A stretch of 64,000 bases of DNA from Telopea speciosissima (Eukaryota; Streptophyta; Magnoliopsida; Proteales; Proteaceae), in NCBI RefSeq assembly GCF_018873765.1, contig NC_057920.1:11359307-11423306 (forward strand). The letters are read 5' to 3'. A model generated the notes under the pieces. It made no database searches and was not told where the DNA came from. It saw only the letters and a list, made by a program, of their open reading frames with translations. The translations under genes were made by a program, and so were the position numbers. This document shows, in pieces, positions 47,652-58,745 of the stretch; position 1 is the first letter of the stretch; each line of letters opens with the position of its first letter.

Positions 47652-48901
47652 AGGATAATTTACGAAACACCCCTTGAAAATAGACCGATACTCAGATCAC
47701 CCCAGCTTATTTGAAAATACTCATCCGTCCCCCTCTACATTAACGGTGTTAACTAACATCAAACCAAAAACTAAAATGACATAATTACCCATTAAGTTTA
47801 AAGGCACACCTTACACTCACCACCCGAATCTAAACCATTGATTTTTTTTATATTAAATCTTAACCATTCAATGTAAAACCACCCGCTTTCACCCAAAAAA
47901 AAAAGGTAAAACCGTCCCTGGTTTACCGTTATTTATGGGGAAAGGGGAAGAGTAGTGGGCGGAGGGATTTCTCTTCATCGGCGCTTGAGAAGGAGCACCG
48001 GAGTAGAATCATTCCTACTGTTTCCGCAACGACGGCCGCTAAAAGAATGGTTAGCAGTATTTTAGCAGACATTACCGCAACCGCCCATTTGGCATTGGTG
48101 TATTCCTCTTGGATAAACCCTTCGTAAGCATCCTGCTATAGAGACTCGCTCGACTACTTCTCTAGTTTGATCCATGACCTGAAGAGGATCAAACCAAGGC
48201 TCAACAAAAAAGCTTGTATATATGGTTAAGACTTGCTGGTGCAACCCAATTATAAGTATGTTTTTATCAAGTACTACCGCAAGAAGAGCCGCCATTGATA
48301 GACAAAGATAAAAACCTTCTAAGAACAATGAGCAGAAGGGTCTGTCTCGTATCATCTCCTTTCAGCATCAAATTTGGGAGGCTGGAGTCATTACCTTAGG
48401 CCGATTCCATTCCAACAAATTTGGATCCAAGAGCTTGCTGATTTGAGAGTTGCAGAACCGATTTTGAATCTGGTTCTGAACTTACCGCCGGTTCCTGATT
48501 TCAGATCTAACCTTTTGATTGTTGATTTTTTAGATGGATTCTTGTTGGTTCAAATAGGGTAGGGGATTGTGAAACAAATTCTATAATCTCATGGAGTTTT
48601 TGTACCTTGAACCTCCCTGAACTCCGGCGCACAACTTACACAGGAAGAGAGTGGTGCGAGGAAGAGGATCGAATTAGGGGTTTTCAGATTAAAGGGTAAA
48701 ATGATAACTATATACTGGTCAAGGGCATTTTAGGGATTTAAATTTTTTTAACTTGCTAACGTAACAGTGTAAAACTAACGGTAGGGACTAATGTACTACT
48801 GTGAGTATAGGACTCTCATGCAGGGGTTGTTCTGAGTATTTTCAAATAACAAGGGGTGATCTGAATATCGGTTCATTTTCAGGGGGTGTTTCGTAAATTA
48901 T
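47652..48901. mobile_element. Mutator-like element with long TIRs
   Basis: Left end AGGATAATTTACGAAACACC; the complement of the right end, ATAATTTACGAAACACCCCC, continues through GATACTCAGATCACCCC and TTATTTGAAAATACTCA. Flanked by AAAAAATAA (47643-47651) and AAAAAATAC (48902-48910). The interior (about 47930-48700) is GC-richer, unlike its surroundings, and could be captured host sequence; no protein is recognised. Confidence 0.8.
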
Positions 48902-48984
48902 AAAAAATACGAGAAGGTAAATTGAATAAAAAGAGGAAGAGAGAGAAGTAGGGTGTTTGAAGAGAGTCGATCTGTTCCATAGTT

Positions 48985-49614
48985 TTAGTGCACGGTATCA
49001 AAATGGGTATCGATAACCTGCAAAACCAATACGGTATCGATTGTATCTGACAAATTACCCCTGAATCTCCTTAAAAAAATGAGTTTTCTGCTTCTAAACC
49101 CTGTAGCAGATGACCACATGAACAAAAGCAATACTAAGATGCAAACCATGATAATGATGTGTTCTATATTGAAAGCAAAGATTACACCTGTGCTCATTTG
49201 CATACACACATTAACAACCATAGTAATCACCATCACGCTCAATGCTGCCATGTTTCCATAAAGCTCAGATGTGCCCATAGTACTCAATGAGGGCATATAA
49301 AAAGCTAGTGAGGTGCACAACAATGCAGTGCCAGTGAGCTTGGAGAGCTGATCCTCAACTCTAGGCATGGATGTAGTAAGATCAACTGGTATTTTTGTGG
49401 CAATTGTTAGCACCGTCATGGTAAATGAGTTCATAGGGAACAGTTTACTTGGTATAAAAGGGTTCTTACGAATGAATAATCCATAAATCAAATCAAAAAT
49501 CATTGAGAATAAACATACCCATGTTGCAACCGCGATGTAGAGGCCAATCAAAGGAACGGGTGAACCATACAATGCTATAACCAGTTGTCCATCCACACAA
49601 CCTCCTTTGCCCAT
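48985..49614 (-). pseudogene. Multi-pass membrane protein, plant family without a name, truncated
   Basis: Starts MGKGGCVDGQLVIALYGSPV at 49614 (an in-frame upstream Met exists at 49641, but the partner copy also favours MGKGG). Four or more hydrophobic segments follow: PVPLIGLYIAVATWVCLFSM, a TALLCTSLAFYM stretch, MAALSVMVITMVVNVCM and HIIIMVCILVLLLFMW. KIPVDLTTSMP between them is, by memory, a signature of a large plant membrane-protein family whose members are several times longer. Family resemblance stops near 49080, after which the frame runs into repeat sequence. So this is a 3'-truncated copy, 209 codons, with function unknown. Confidence 0.6.
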
Positions 49615-50603
49615 GTTTGCTTCTTCTTCCTCCTTAATCAATGGTCATTACATGCATGAATGAAAATTTTTTAAGCTCTTTTAAAATGGTTCTTCATGTT
49701 GGGAAGCCTTTGCGTATGCTTCTAATATTCTATCGGGCAGGTGGGGACAATAACAAGAAAAGAATGTCCGATATTCAAGCAAATTAGAAGCCCAAATCAT
49801 TGAATGGCTAAGATGTTGGCATAGATAGTTTAAATCATAAAATGATGGACATGTTACAAAATTATCGTCTCATAAGGTCATTTTATAAAGTGATTCTCAG
49901 TTCATTATGAAAATGAAAGATCAATGGGGCCATGATTCCTTTTGTAAGGCAAAATGAACCAATAGATGGAGTAAAATTGCAGCTAAGATGATATGCTACC
50001 ACATGGAAGGAATCCCATCTTTTATGTTTTTGGGATGCGGGCATCTTACCTTAGCCCTCAGGGGAGGGATTCTATATCCACCGGAAAAAGGAAAGAGTTA
50101 CTAAGAAGAAACTACTAGAACTTCTTGGGATCAAGGCCTCCTTAGCCCGCATGATGTACGCTGCACATCGTGAAGGTTTTCCAACATGAAGAACCATTTT
50201 AAAAGAGCTTCAAAATTTTCCATTCATGCATTGACCATTGTTTAAGGAGGAGAAAGAAGAAGAAAAAGCAAACATGGGCAAAGGAGGTTGTGTGAATGGA
50301 CAATTGGTTACAATATTGTATGGTTCACTTGTTCCTTTGATTGGCCTCTACATCGCAACTACAACATGGGTATGCTTCTTCTCCATGACTTTTGATTTGG
50401 TTTATAGATTATTCATTCGTAAGAACCCTTTTATACCATGTAAATTGTTCCCTATAAACTCATTTACCATGACCGTGCTACCAATTGCCACAAAAATACC
50501 AGTTGATCTTACTACATCCATGCCTAAAGCAAAGGATCAACTCTCCAAGCTCACTGGCACTGCATTGTTGTGCAACTCACTGGCTTTTTATATGCCCTCA
50601 TTG
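49285..50603. repeat. Inverted duplication, arms of about 420 bp
   Basis: The arm at 49285 to about 49707 is the complement of about 50177-50603, including the 5' coding part and the leader (AAGCTCTTTTAAAATGG and its complement). A 470-bp unique spacer separates them. The right arm stops abruptly at ATGCCCTCATTG. Confidence 0.85.
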
Positions 50604-50624
50604 GAGAGGAGCCCAATCCCCTAG
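50274..50624 (+). pseudogene. Membrane-protein fragment, inverted partner
   Basis: Opens MGKGGCVNGQLVTILYGSLV and matches the minus-strand copy through KIPVDLTTSMP and SLAFYMPSL, then ends within 21 bases of the duplication edge in unrelated sequence. Only the first two hydrophobic segments remain. Same family remarks as the partner copy; surely not a complete protein. Confidence 0.7.
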
Positions 50625-50752
50625 ACGAGGCATTCGGATGGTCTCAAGAGGGAACAACACAGAGGAACTTGTACAACAAGGGGAGGATAGACATTCTTAT
50701 CCTGCACTCTCATTACAGAAAAAACTCTTGTAACCTTGCCTAGGTTGTGTAC

Positions 50753-52041
50753 TTATTCAGATATCTTGAAGTGAATAATTTGTATGTTTTCAACGTAAAG
50801 CTTCTTGAAATTGCTAAGCTTCTTCGTACTGAAGAACTTCCCCCAGTTGTATTCTTTATACTTGGCGGGTTGCTTCTCCTCATCCACCAGTTCCTCCAAA
50901 GGTTTTATCATCACGTAATGTGAAGGGTTGAAGAAGAATGGAATGGAAAACCTCTCCCTCTCCGAATTTACCACTACCCTATGCTCCACACTCTCATACC
51001 TGTCGTTGCTCCAGACCTGTTGTTAATTGAAGGTTGAAATCCAGTTCCCATTTAGCTACTCTATACACATTCAAGAGAATGGCCAAATTAAAAGAGGGAA
51101 AGATGATGATTTGTCATCTATGTTACCTGAATAATGTCTCCGACATTGATGACAAAAGAATCAGGGATGGGCTTGACCTTGATCCACTCACCATCCGTCT
51201 TGCGCTTCACTTCCAGACCCCCTACATCATCCTGTGCAAGGACGGTGAGGGCAACCGCATCCTTGTGTCGGGTAACGCCGAGAGCGAGATGAGGTGACGG
51301 GCAAGGAGGGTAGTGATTGAGACGGACAAAACTGGTATGGTCTTTGAAGAAGTCATTAAATCGTTTTGCAGGCAAGCCGAAGCTCAGTGAGATGAGTTCC
51401 AGCAGTTTAAACGATAGCTTCTCAACTGCTCGACAATATTCCTCACAGGCGTCCCTGCATTATACACCCATTTCAATTTTCAATTTTCAATTTTGGTGTT
51501 GGCTCAATCTCACGAGCAAGAACAACTCTAGATGATCAATTAAAATTTACAAGTACCTAAAATCAGTAGGATAATCAGGCCACTGATTGCTGATCTGCCG
51601 CAGGCGCTGATCGTCCGGTTCAGGGGTAAGCGGGATCACGGTAGGATCATCTACAGTGAAGTCGAACACCTCCTTCCAGTCCCTCACATTCTTGGTGTGC
51701 TCGCTGTCGTAGTAACCCAACGGATTCACCTCGTCTCTCATCACCTTACGCTTTTCTTCCAGAGGTACATCGAAGAACTCCTTCGCCGTCGTCTCAACCC
51801 TCCGGCGCAGATCGGGCTGCACGCCATGGTTGATCACCTGAAAAAACCCCCAGTCTTTGGATGCACTCGCTATCTCCTCCACTAGATCCGATATGGTCTG
51901 TGGATGGTCTATGCAATATCCCTCCAAAGAGTGAGTGCTTAAGAGGGAGAGGTCGATCAGTGGGATCCCTCCGGCCTCCACCCCGCTGAGATTAGGCCGG
52001 TGCTCGATGGCTTGAATGAAGGCTGGATCTATTTCACCCAT
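50753..52041 (-). CDS. 2-oxoglutarate/Fe(II)-dependent dioxygenase (2-ODD D), intact
   Basis: Minus-strand exons 52041-51557, 51454-51127 and 51016-50753; GT-AG; 358 residues, one fewer than copy A, with identical phases and exon lengths for exons 2 and 3. Iron triad His225, Asp227 (TRHKDAV) and His283 (SVEHRVVVN), with Arg293-Phe-Ser295 for 2-oxoglutarate. The residue before RHKD is Thr where A and B have Gly, and Gly-Gly after it is Ala-Val, so the active-site rim differs. MGEIDPAF at 52041 is chosen as start by analogy with A; an in-frame Met at 52104 is less likely. Its start lies 359 bp from the start of divergent MES3. Confidence 0.93.
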
Positions 52042-52400
52042 ATATCTTCTACACTGGAAACTCAAAAATGCGTCTCTCTCTTTCGTGCATTCTAAAGCAG
52101 GCACAAACAGATTTATAAGTGAGGTCTATAAGTTCGGTACGTCTGAGAGATTGAATTGGTGAGCAGTTAGTTGTACCTGGACAGGTTTTTGCTATTGACT
52201 ATAGTTGTCGTTTTCTACTTCAAAGCATCTTGTCACACTCGGGAGTAGTTGATCCGATAAACAGACTCCATTCAATGACGATTGCTATCCCAAGAAAAAA
52301 TCATAAAAAAGCGCCTCCTCCGATCCACCACTTCAGATCTTTGATTATCTTTCAAAAAACTTCAATTCCACTGTGTTTCCAAAGATCAAGTCATTTTATT
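52042..52400. promoter_or_regulatory. Shared divergent promoter of 2-ODD D and MES3
   Basis: Contains, for 2-ODD D on the minus strand, AACCTGTCCAGGT (52187-52175) and AAAACGACAACTATAG (52214-52199), 146 and 173 bp from its ATG. A TTATAAAT TATA-like box lies near 52110. Whether the module also drives MES3 is unknown. Confidence 0.6.
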
Positions 52401-53443
52401 ATGAAAATGAAGACGGGGAAGAATGGCAAAAGGAATTTCGTCTCTCTGGTTCTCCTCTTTTCCTTTCTGGTTCTGGGTATTACAGAATCAAAAGCACAAC
52501 CACAAAGCGAGAAACATTTCGTGCTCGTTCATGGCGTTTGTTTTGGGGCCTGGTCTTGGTATAAGCTCGCAACTTTGTTACGCTCTGCCGGTCACAGAGA
52601 AACGGCTCTTGATCAGGCCGCAGCCGGAGTAGATCCACGGCAAGTCAGTGATCTTCGCTTGGTCTCCGACTACTTTCAACATCTAACAGACTTCATGACC
52701 TCTCTCCCTGCGGAGGAGAGAGTGATCCTCGTTGGCCATATAGCTTCGGTGGGTTGGGAATCTCTCAAGTCATGGAGAATTTCCCACATAAGATCGCCGT
52801 CGCTGTGTTCGTCACCGCCTTGATGCCTGGTCCAGCCTTCAACGTTTCCACCATTTCACATAGAGGTAATTGGATTTTAGCGTTTGGGATCCTAAGGTTA
52901 AAATAGTAATTTCATATACATATATATATTTTTCTCTTAACAGTCTTTTCGGAGGCAAGAATCTTTAATGGACAGCCGTTACTTTTACGATAATGGGCCG
53001 GATAATCCTCCAACCGCATTCGTGTTTGGGGCCAAGTATCTGACTTCACATGTATATCACCTTAGCCCAGTCGAGGTGAGAGACTTGAGAAACCCGAACC
53101 CGAACCCGAAATCCATCTCGAGTTTTAATAACCGAATGTGTATGTTGTGATGACACAGGATTCGACATTGGCGACAATGTTGGTGAGACCCATACGTTTG
53201 TACAGCATTGACGATATGTCAAAGGACGTGGCTGTGTCAGAGAAGAAATACGGGTCGGTTCGTCGGATTTATATCGTGTGTGAGGAAGACAAGGTTATGA
53301 AGAAGGATTTCCAACGGTGGATGATTAAGCATAATCCAACGGATGAGGTGATGGAAATCCCGGATTTGGAACACATGGTCATGGCCTCCAAGCCCAAGGT
53401 TTTGTGTGCCTGTCTTGTAGAGATAGTCCTTAGTTATGCTTAG
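52401..53443 (+). pseudogene. MES-like esterase copy 3 with signal peptide, frameshifted
   Basis: Exons 52401-52865, 52944-53075, 53159-53443. Unlike usual cytosolic MES proteins it opens MKMKTGKNGKRN followed by a hydrophobic stretch VSLVLLFSFLVLG and SKAQ, a credible secretory signal, before the hydrolase core (FVLVHGVCFGAWSWYK). A 2-base gain near 52740 splits the nucleophile elbow (expected GHSFGG). A further 1-base gain near 52858 at the exon end would restore phase for exon 2. Exon 3 is clean, with CEEDK and EHMVMA, but Asp before His is Glu. The stop codon abuts a fold-back insertion. Most diverged of the four copies. Confidence 0.75.
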
Positions 53444-53451
53444 ACTCTTTC

Positions 53452-53582
53452 GTATTAAAATTCTCTGCAGTACCGGTGGGGCAGCAGTGCATATTCAGCA
53501 ACACAGTAGAGGCCATGTGTGCCATGTGTACACATTCGGATGTGCACCGCCGTCCCGTCGATACTGCAAAGGATCCTGGTCC
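53452..53582. mobile_element. Fold-back element inserted at the MES3 stop codon
   Basis: Arms TCTCTGCAGTACCGG and the complement of TCGATACTGCAAAGGATCC, inner TAGAGGCCATGTG/CACATTCGGATGTG. Flanked by GACTCTTTC at 53443-53451 and 53583-53591; the first copy includes the last base of the TAG stop. Confidence 0.88.
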
Positions 53583-53678
53583 GACTCTTTCCTCATAGTA
53601 ACTAATCCACTTATTGAGTTATTATACAAAGTCTGTTTTATTTTATGGGTTGAAACTATCCTTTGGATGTCCCAAGAG

Positions 53679-54335
53679 TAGGGATGTAAACGGATATTCG
53701 AAAATTCGAATTCGATCCGCGTTCGTATCCGTTTAGGAGAATCCGAATCCATCCGAAACTAATCGGATATGAATATGATAATCCCCCTATCCGACCGATT
53801 ATTATTCGATTTGTTTAGCAATCTAAAAGTAATAAAATATCTAAAATATATCTCTGTGTTCGTCTATCCTTTTAAGTTATCTTATTGGATTTTGTTATCT
53901 TATTTTTATAAATTTATAAGTTAAGATAATGTGATTCTTTTTCTAGATTTTCTATGGTTTATATATATTGTTTTATACAATGTTATAACATGGAATCACA
54001 TATCTATGAAAATAAATACAAGAAAAAATCAAAAGTAAAAACGTAAGAAAATCAAAGACTAAGAAGAATAGAAAAAAGGGGAGTTGCTGAACTCTCAAGT
54101 CTCAACCCTAGCCCTCATCATAAAAACGGTAAAGATGTCAATGGATAGTCGAAAATTCGTATTCGATCCATGTTCATATCCATTTAGGAGAATTTGTATT
54201 CAAAAAATCACTATCCGAAAATTATTCGAATCCGTCCGAAAATCGATAGAATATTATCCGAATCCGTCCGAATATAATCGGATACGAATATGATAATGCC
54301 ACTATCCGACCGAATTCAATCCGTTTACATCTCTA
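53679..54335. mobile_element. hAT-type MITE, two-unit form, perfect 8-bp duplication
   Basis: Begins TAGGGATGTAAACGGAT and ends CCGTTTACATCTCTA; flanked by CCCAAGAG at 53671-53678 and 54336-54343. Two GGAT/ATCCG-motif units (53679 to about 53820 and 54130-54335) are separated by an AT-rich spacer. Confidence 0.92.
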
Positions 54336-54776
54336 CCCAAGAGTAGTAATAAAGGTGGTGGATGTAGAAATTCTTCGTTCACCATGAATGAAGGAAAACT
54401 CGGTCCAATTTGTTAATTGTTTTCACTTTTGAGGGGATATTGTAAGATTTTCTCAAACAACAAATCAAATGAAAATGAAACCTTTGAAATTAAGGCATCT
54501 AAAATTAAATTAGGATTTGTTAAAATAAAAATTTGAACAGACAAGACATAGTCGATAAACCATCGTTCATGATTTCAATTTTGGTGGCTATTTTCACCTG
54601 ACCAAATATCAAAATGTGTCATTGAAATGGTCGAAATTTCACCAAAATTTGGTTAAGCTCGATGAACATTTCAATATGAACTTAGAATTTTACCCTAAAA
54701 TTCCAATGATTTCAAATAAGCATGTTTACAAATGTTTAAATCATTAGATTTGAAGACAAAAGATCCCACATCTAGA

Positions 54777-55019
54777 GGTGGCAATGATCCTGGAAGATAT
54801 TCTCACCTTAGCTAGATCTTTCACTATGGTTTCTTTTTTATATGTTCCAAGGAGTGTCAACCATGTTGCGGACATCTTGGCTAGGAAGGCCCTGTCGTGT
54901 GTGTGTTTGATAGACTGGCCGGATTCCACTCTGTGACTTCAGGACTTGATTAGGTCTGGTGCCACCGCTTGTTCACACGTTTCAGTTGAATAATTCACTA
55001 GTTACCAAAAAAATAAAAG
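54777..55019 (+). mobile_element. L1-type LINE 3' end
   Basis: Reads ILEDILTLARSFTMVSFLY, then VPRSVNHVADILARKALS and DWPDSTL, the L1 RNase H C-terminus, ending in a TTACCAAAAAAATAAAAG tail. Confidence 0.8.
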
Positions 55020-55465
55020 ACAAAAGATCCAAAGTGATAGTTTAGCTTTTACCAAAACAAAAATTAATAATAATAATCCATAATCTCCGTCATTGTGACA
55101 AATAAATAATTCTAAACATCAACGAGAGAAGGGATCTCAATGGCAATATAAGGTAGATTTAGGGTAACACATGGTTATTAATCCCAACACTTGAAATTGG
55201 TTTTTGGAAATGGAGGGTTGGGATTGAGATCCCCAAAATAGTAATCATGCTTTACGAAAGTTTAGGGAGATTTTTGGGGCCATAGAATGGGGGAGGGAAG
55301 ATCCAATGGTTTTTAGGTGTCCAATTAATAAGGAAAACCATTTTAGAAAATTTCTAAAACCAAAATTCAGATTTTAAGGAATATATTGACAAGAATAACC
55401 TAAACCCCGTTCACACTCATTTAGGAAAGAGGTTTGGGGTTTGGGATGGTTCATGTGGTTGGGGG

Positions 55466-55644
55466 AAAAATTATCTCCTCCAGTTTCCTGCTCGGCCCAG
55501 TTTCCCATTGCCTCTAATAAGGGGGTGGTGGATCCCATCCAAGTAGAGTGTTTGGAAAGGGGCAGGGTGGTCATTGCCCCCCCCCCTCTTGTTAAGGGCA
55601 TTGGGGAACTGAACTAGGTACGAAATTAGAGGGGATAATGATCC
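55466..55644. mobile_element. Fold-back element
   Basis: Arms ATTATCTCCTCCAGTTTCC and the worn complement of AAATTAGAGGGGATAATGATCC; inner CCTCTAATAAGGGGG versus CCCCCTCTTGTTAAGG. Duplication not resolved. Confidence 0.6.
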
Positions 55645-56514
55645 GTGGCTTGGGGAGGCATTTAGGCGGCTCCTAGGAGTCTTGGGGCGGCTCGGCTCAA
55701 CTGATTTTCATAGAAAACTTAAAAATGCCATAACTTTTGAATCCTAGGTTGAAATTTTACAGACTCTTGGGAAAGATAATTATGAGCATTATCTAATGGA
55801 ACAAAAATCATCTTTGTTTCTTATTAAAATCATTTTTAAAAATACTTTCGGGTTTAATGCTTGCTTGGATATGATTTCCATGAAATGATGGTAAGAACAC
55901 TCTTTTTAGTATTGGTTTTTCATGATAAAAAAAACATATACTTGTAAAGTTTGGGCCAATTAATTACAATATCATTTGGTTGGTGAAACCCTACCATGTG
56001 CAATTTGGTCATTTCTACTCAATTTTTCGAAGCCGCTTTAGAGGAGGGTACCAAACGGATTAGTCTTCTTAGATTAAAGGGTGTTTCCATTTAAAATTGG
56101 ATCTTTTTCACCATTCCAAGAGTCAAGTACATCATCACTTTGAGTGTCTCTTAGGGTGACAAAATAGGGTGTCTACAAGTATCAATGACACCATTTATTT
56201 CCTGGTAAATGCTGGCCCGAGCCAACTTATTTGGCTCACTTGAGCTGGCCAAGGTGTTTTGGACCCGATTCAAATATGGCCGTGAACCAAGGCTGGATCA
56301 TTACTTTTCTTTTTTTTTGGTTGGTTGGACCAAATCTTGCCTATATGACAAAACCATTTTACCATTATTTCAAATTTGATTTTTAGCCATTATTAACGCA
56401 AATCAATTGAAAAGAAGGGAAGAAGGAATTGCCTAAAGCTATATCCACTACACAATGAAACGAAAAGTTAAGGGCATGAAATCTCAAACTAAACCTAGTG
56501 CCTATCTAAAATGC
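55645..56514. other. No gene seen
   Basis: Moderately AT-rich single-copy-looking sequence; no coding frame, RNA gene or element ends. Confidence 0.5.
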
Positions 56515-56667
56515 GGGTAAGAGATCTTTACTTGGTGGTGTTTCCTACGTCCTCTCACAGAGCACCGTGAGATGACACATTGACGCCTCTGGCTCCTAAA
56601 AAGATACCTAGGCGTGCTCACCCATTGGAGAGCGTAGGAAACACTACCAAGTAGAGATCTTTTTTCC
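56515..56667. mobile_element. Fold-back element with perfect 9-bp duplication
   Basis: Arms AAGAGATCTTTACTTGGTGG and complement CCAAGTAGAGATCTTTTTT, continuing through TGTTTCCTACG. Flanked by CTAAAATGC at 56506-56514 and 56668-56676. Confidence 0.88.
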
Positions 56668-56676
56668 CTAAAATGC

Positions 56677-58223
56677 TGAAATAAGAAAAGAAAAGTGACA
56701 TTTATGAGAAAGTTATAAGAATGCAACCACACACATAGAGACTATAAAATTTGCAAGAAAGAAAGAACAATATATCAACCTAACACGAAAACATTCTAAT
56801 AATGCGTAATCCCTTGAAAAAAAGAATGAGTAAATCAGAAAAGTTGGACTTGAAAATATACAGAAAATCATGAAAATACCCCTAACTCTATATGAAACCG
56901 TAAATACAGAAAAAAAAAAAAAACATCCTAAATGCAAGAGTTAAATTAAGCCCAAAAGTATCTTAATCAGATTTACTAATGCTTTTATAATAAAAAAATG
57001 CTCTACTAATGCATAAAAAACCCAAAATTAATTTTAAAAATTGCTAAAAAGTAATATGGTTACAATTACAAAACTATCCCTACATTACCTATTTTACTCT
57101 AGAAGCCAAAATATATGCAAAAATTATTTTAAAATAAAACTAACTCAAACTACCATGATTTAACCTTAAAAAAAATATAAAAGCTGAATAAAAATTTGTT
57201 AAATGACTAGAATACCACTACTAAGTAAAATATAAAATCCTATTTAGATGAATGCAATGATCATGGCATTGAAAGCATTAGAAGATATTTACCCAAAAAA
57301 AAAAAAGAATTAGAAGATATCACCTATCCGTGTTTAGAAACCAACAAAAAAAAAAAAAAAAAAGGAATTTTTTTTTTCAAAAGAGTTAATAGAAATAAAC
57401 CCTAATTTACTATTGTCATATAAAGGAAAAAATAGAAAGATTAAAATGAAATATAAAGCAAAATATAAGAATATTAGAAGCATGGAATAATGATGACGGA
57501 AACTGCAAACATAAAACGTGTTGAATTATACTTTTGTATATCCAACTAGGGCACATTGTTGTCGCTCGGTTGAAGGCAACAATGACCATAAACCTTATTA
57601 CCTATTTCTTTTCTATTTATGTTCATATAGAAATTAATTTTACATCAGCAATAGTGTCGCTACCCATGACAAATTATAATTATTGGTGCCCAAGTTTTGA
57701 TATAATCCACATGCTTTGTTTTTATTATCTGTGTTCATGAGGAATTTTTAAAGAAATATGCATTAGATGCAATCTACTAAATTAATTAATCTATTTCATA
57801 TATCTTATTCTACACCATATCTAGAATTTGAACATAAAATTTGTTTTTCCATTGGGTTGTGATGGTTATTTTGCACGTCTCTATATCGTGCGGCTCGCAT
57901 CACACACGTCCATTAGCATTCTTAATTTCTCCCTTATCTTATTTTGAACATTATAGGAAAAGTATTTTTGGTAGCGCACCACACACGTCCACTTAGCATT
58001 ATTTCTCCCTTATTTATTTTAAACATTATAGGAAAAGTATTCTGAACCATTGGGTACTTTACCTTTTCTCACATTAATTTATTAATTTTTAAAAAGGGGA
58101 AAGTTTTCATATACGGCCGTGTAAGCTTCCCCCTTTTAAAAATATAAAAAAAATAAATAAAATATTAAATGTGAAAGAGCATAGGCCACCTTGGCACCTT
58201 AAAAACCCTTGCATAAATTTTAT
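56677..58223. other. AT-rich tract with one tandem duplication
   Basis: CACACACGTCCATTAGCATT at about 57900 and CACACACGTCCACTTAGCAT at about 57977 open two units of 70-80 bp, both ending TTATAGGAAAAGTATT. Otherwise runs of A and T (for example 57342-57362) and no frame worth reporting. Confidence 0.65.
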
Positions 58224-58413
58224 GGGAGAAAGGACGCCACATGGTCGTGCAGTGCACGTTGCCCCTGTGTCTGAGCATAGGGGCATGTGTAATGACCGTC
58301 ACATCCCCTTAGAAGGATGGAAATGACCAGGGGTACAATGATCATTTTGAGTGCCCTTGTCTTTGGGTGCAAGGGCGGCGTGTGCTGCGCAAATGGGTGG
58401 CGTTCTCTTTCCC
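58224..58413. mobile_element. Fold-back element with 9-bp duplication
   Basis: Arms GGGAGAAAGGACGCCAC and the complement of GTGGCGTTCTCTTTCCC; inner CGTTGCCCCTGTGTC versus CCCTTGTCTTTGGGTG. Flanked by AAATTTTAT (58215-58223) and AAATTTTAC (58414-58422). Confidence 0.82.
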
Positions 58414-58459
58414 AAATTTTACATACCCACTTTTCATAGAGTATAACTTAGAACATATG

Positions 58460-58600
58460 AAATTGTGAACAAGTGCGTAGCACACTTGGTAATGTGTGAA
58501 ACATTAAAGCCTATCCTACCAGGACTCTAGGAGGTCTTGGGTCAAGCCTTTTTGTTCATCACCTCCCTCCTCATAGAATAGGATCTATTTAAAAAATGGT
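58460..58600 (+). mobile_element. Possible tRNA-derived SINE
   Basis: GTAGCACACTTGGTAATG resembles an A box and GGTCTTGGGTCAAGCC, about 60 bp on, a B box. The 3' limit and duplication are not visible. Confidence 0.4.
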
Positions 58601-58664
58601 CTGAGATCGCTACTTAGTCATATGATCTTTACACAAGCTTCTAGGCCAATGGGTGAACATGCTT

Positions 58665-58745
58665 GAGTATGTAGCCAGGGGCAGAGGCATCATCTCATAG
58701 TGTCCGGTGTAGAAAACACCACCAAATATAGATCTTTTTCCCTAA
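58665..58745. mobile_element. Single arm of the 56515-type fold-back
   Basis: TAGAAAACACCACCAAATATAG followed by ATCTTTTTCCC matches the right arm of the 56515 element, with GGCAGAGGCATC before it. The left arm is missing. Confidence 0.55.
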
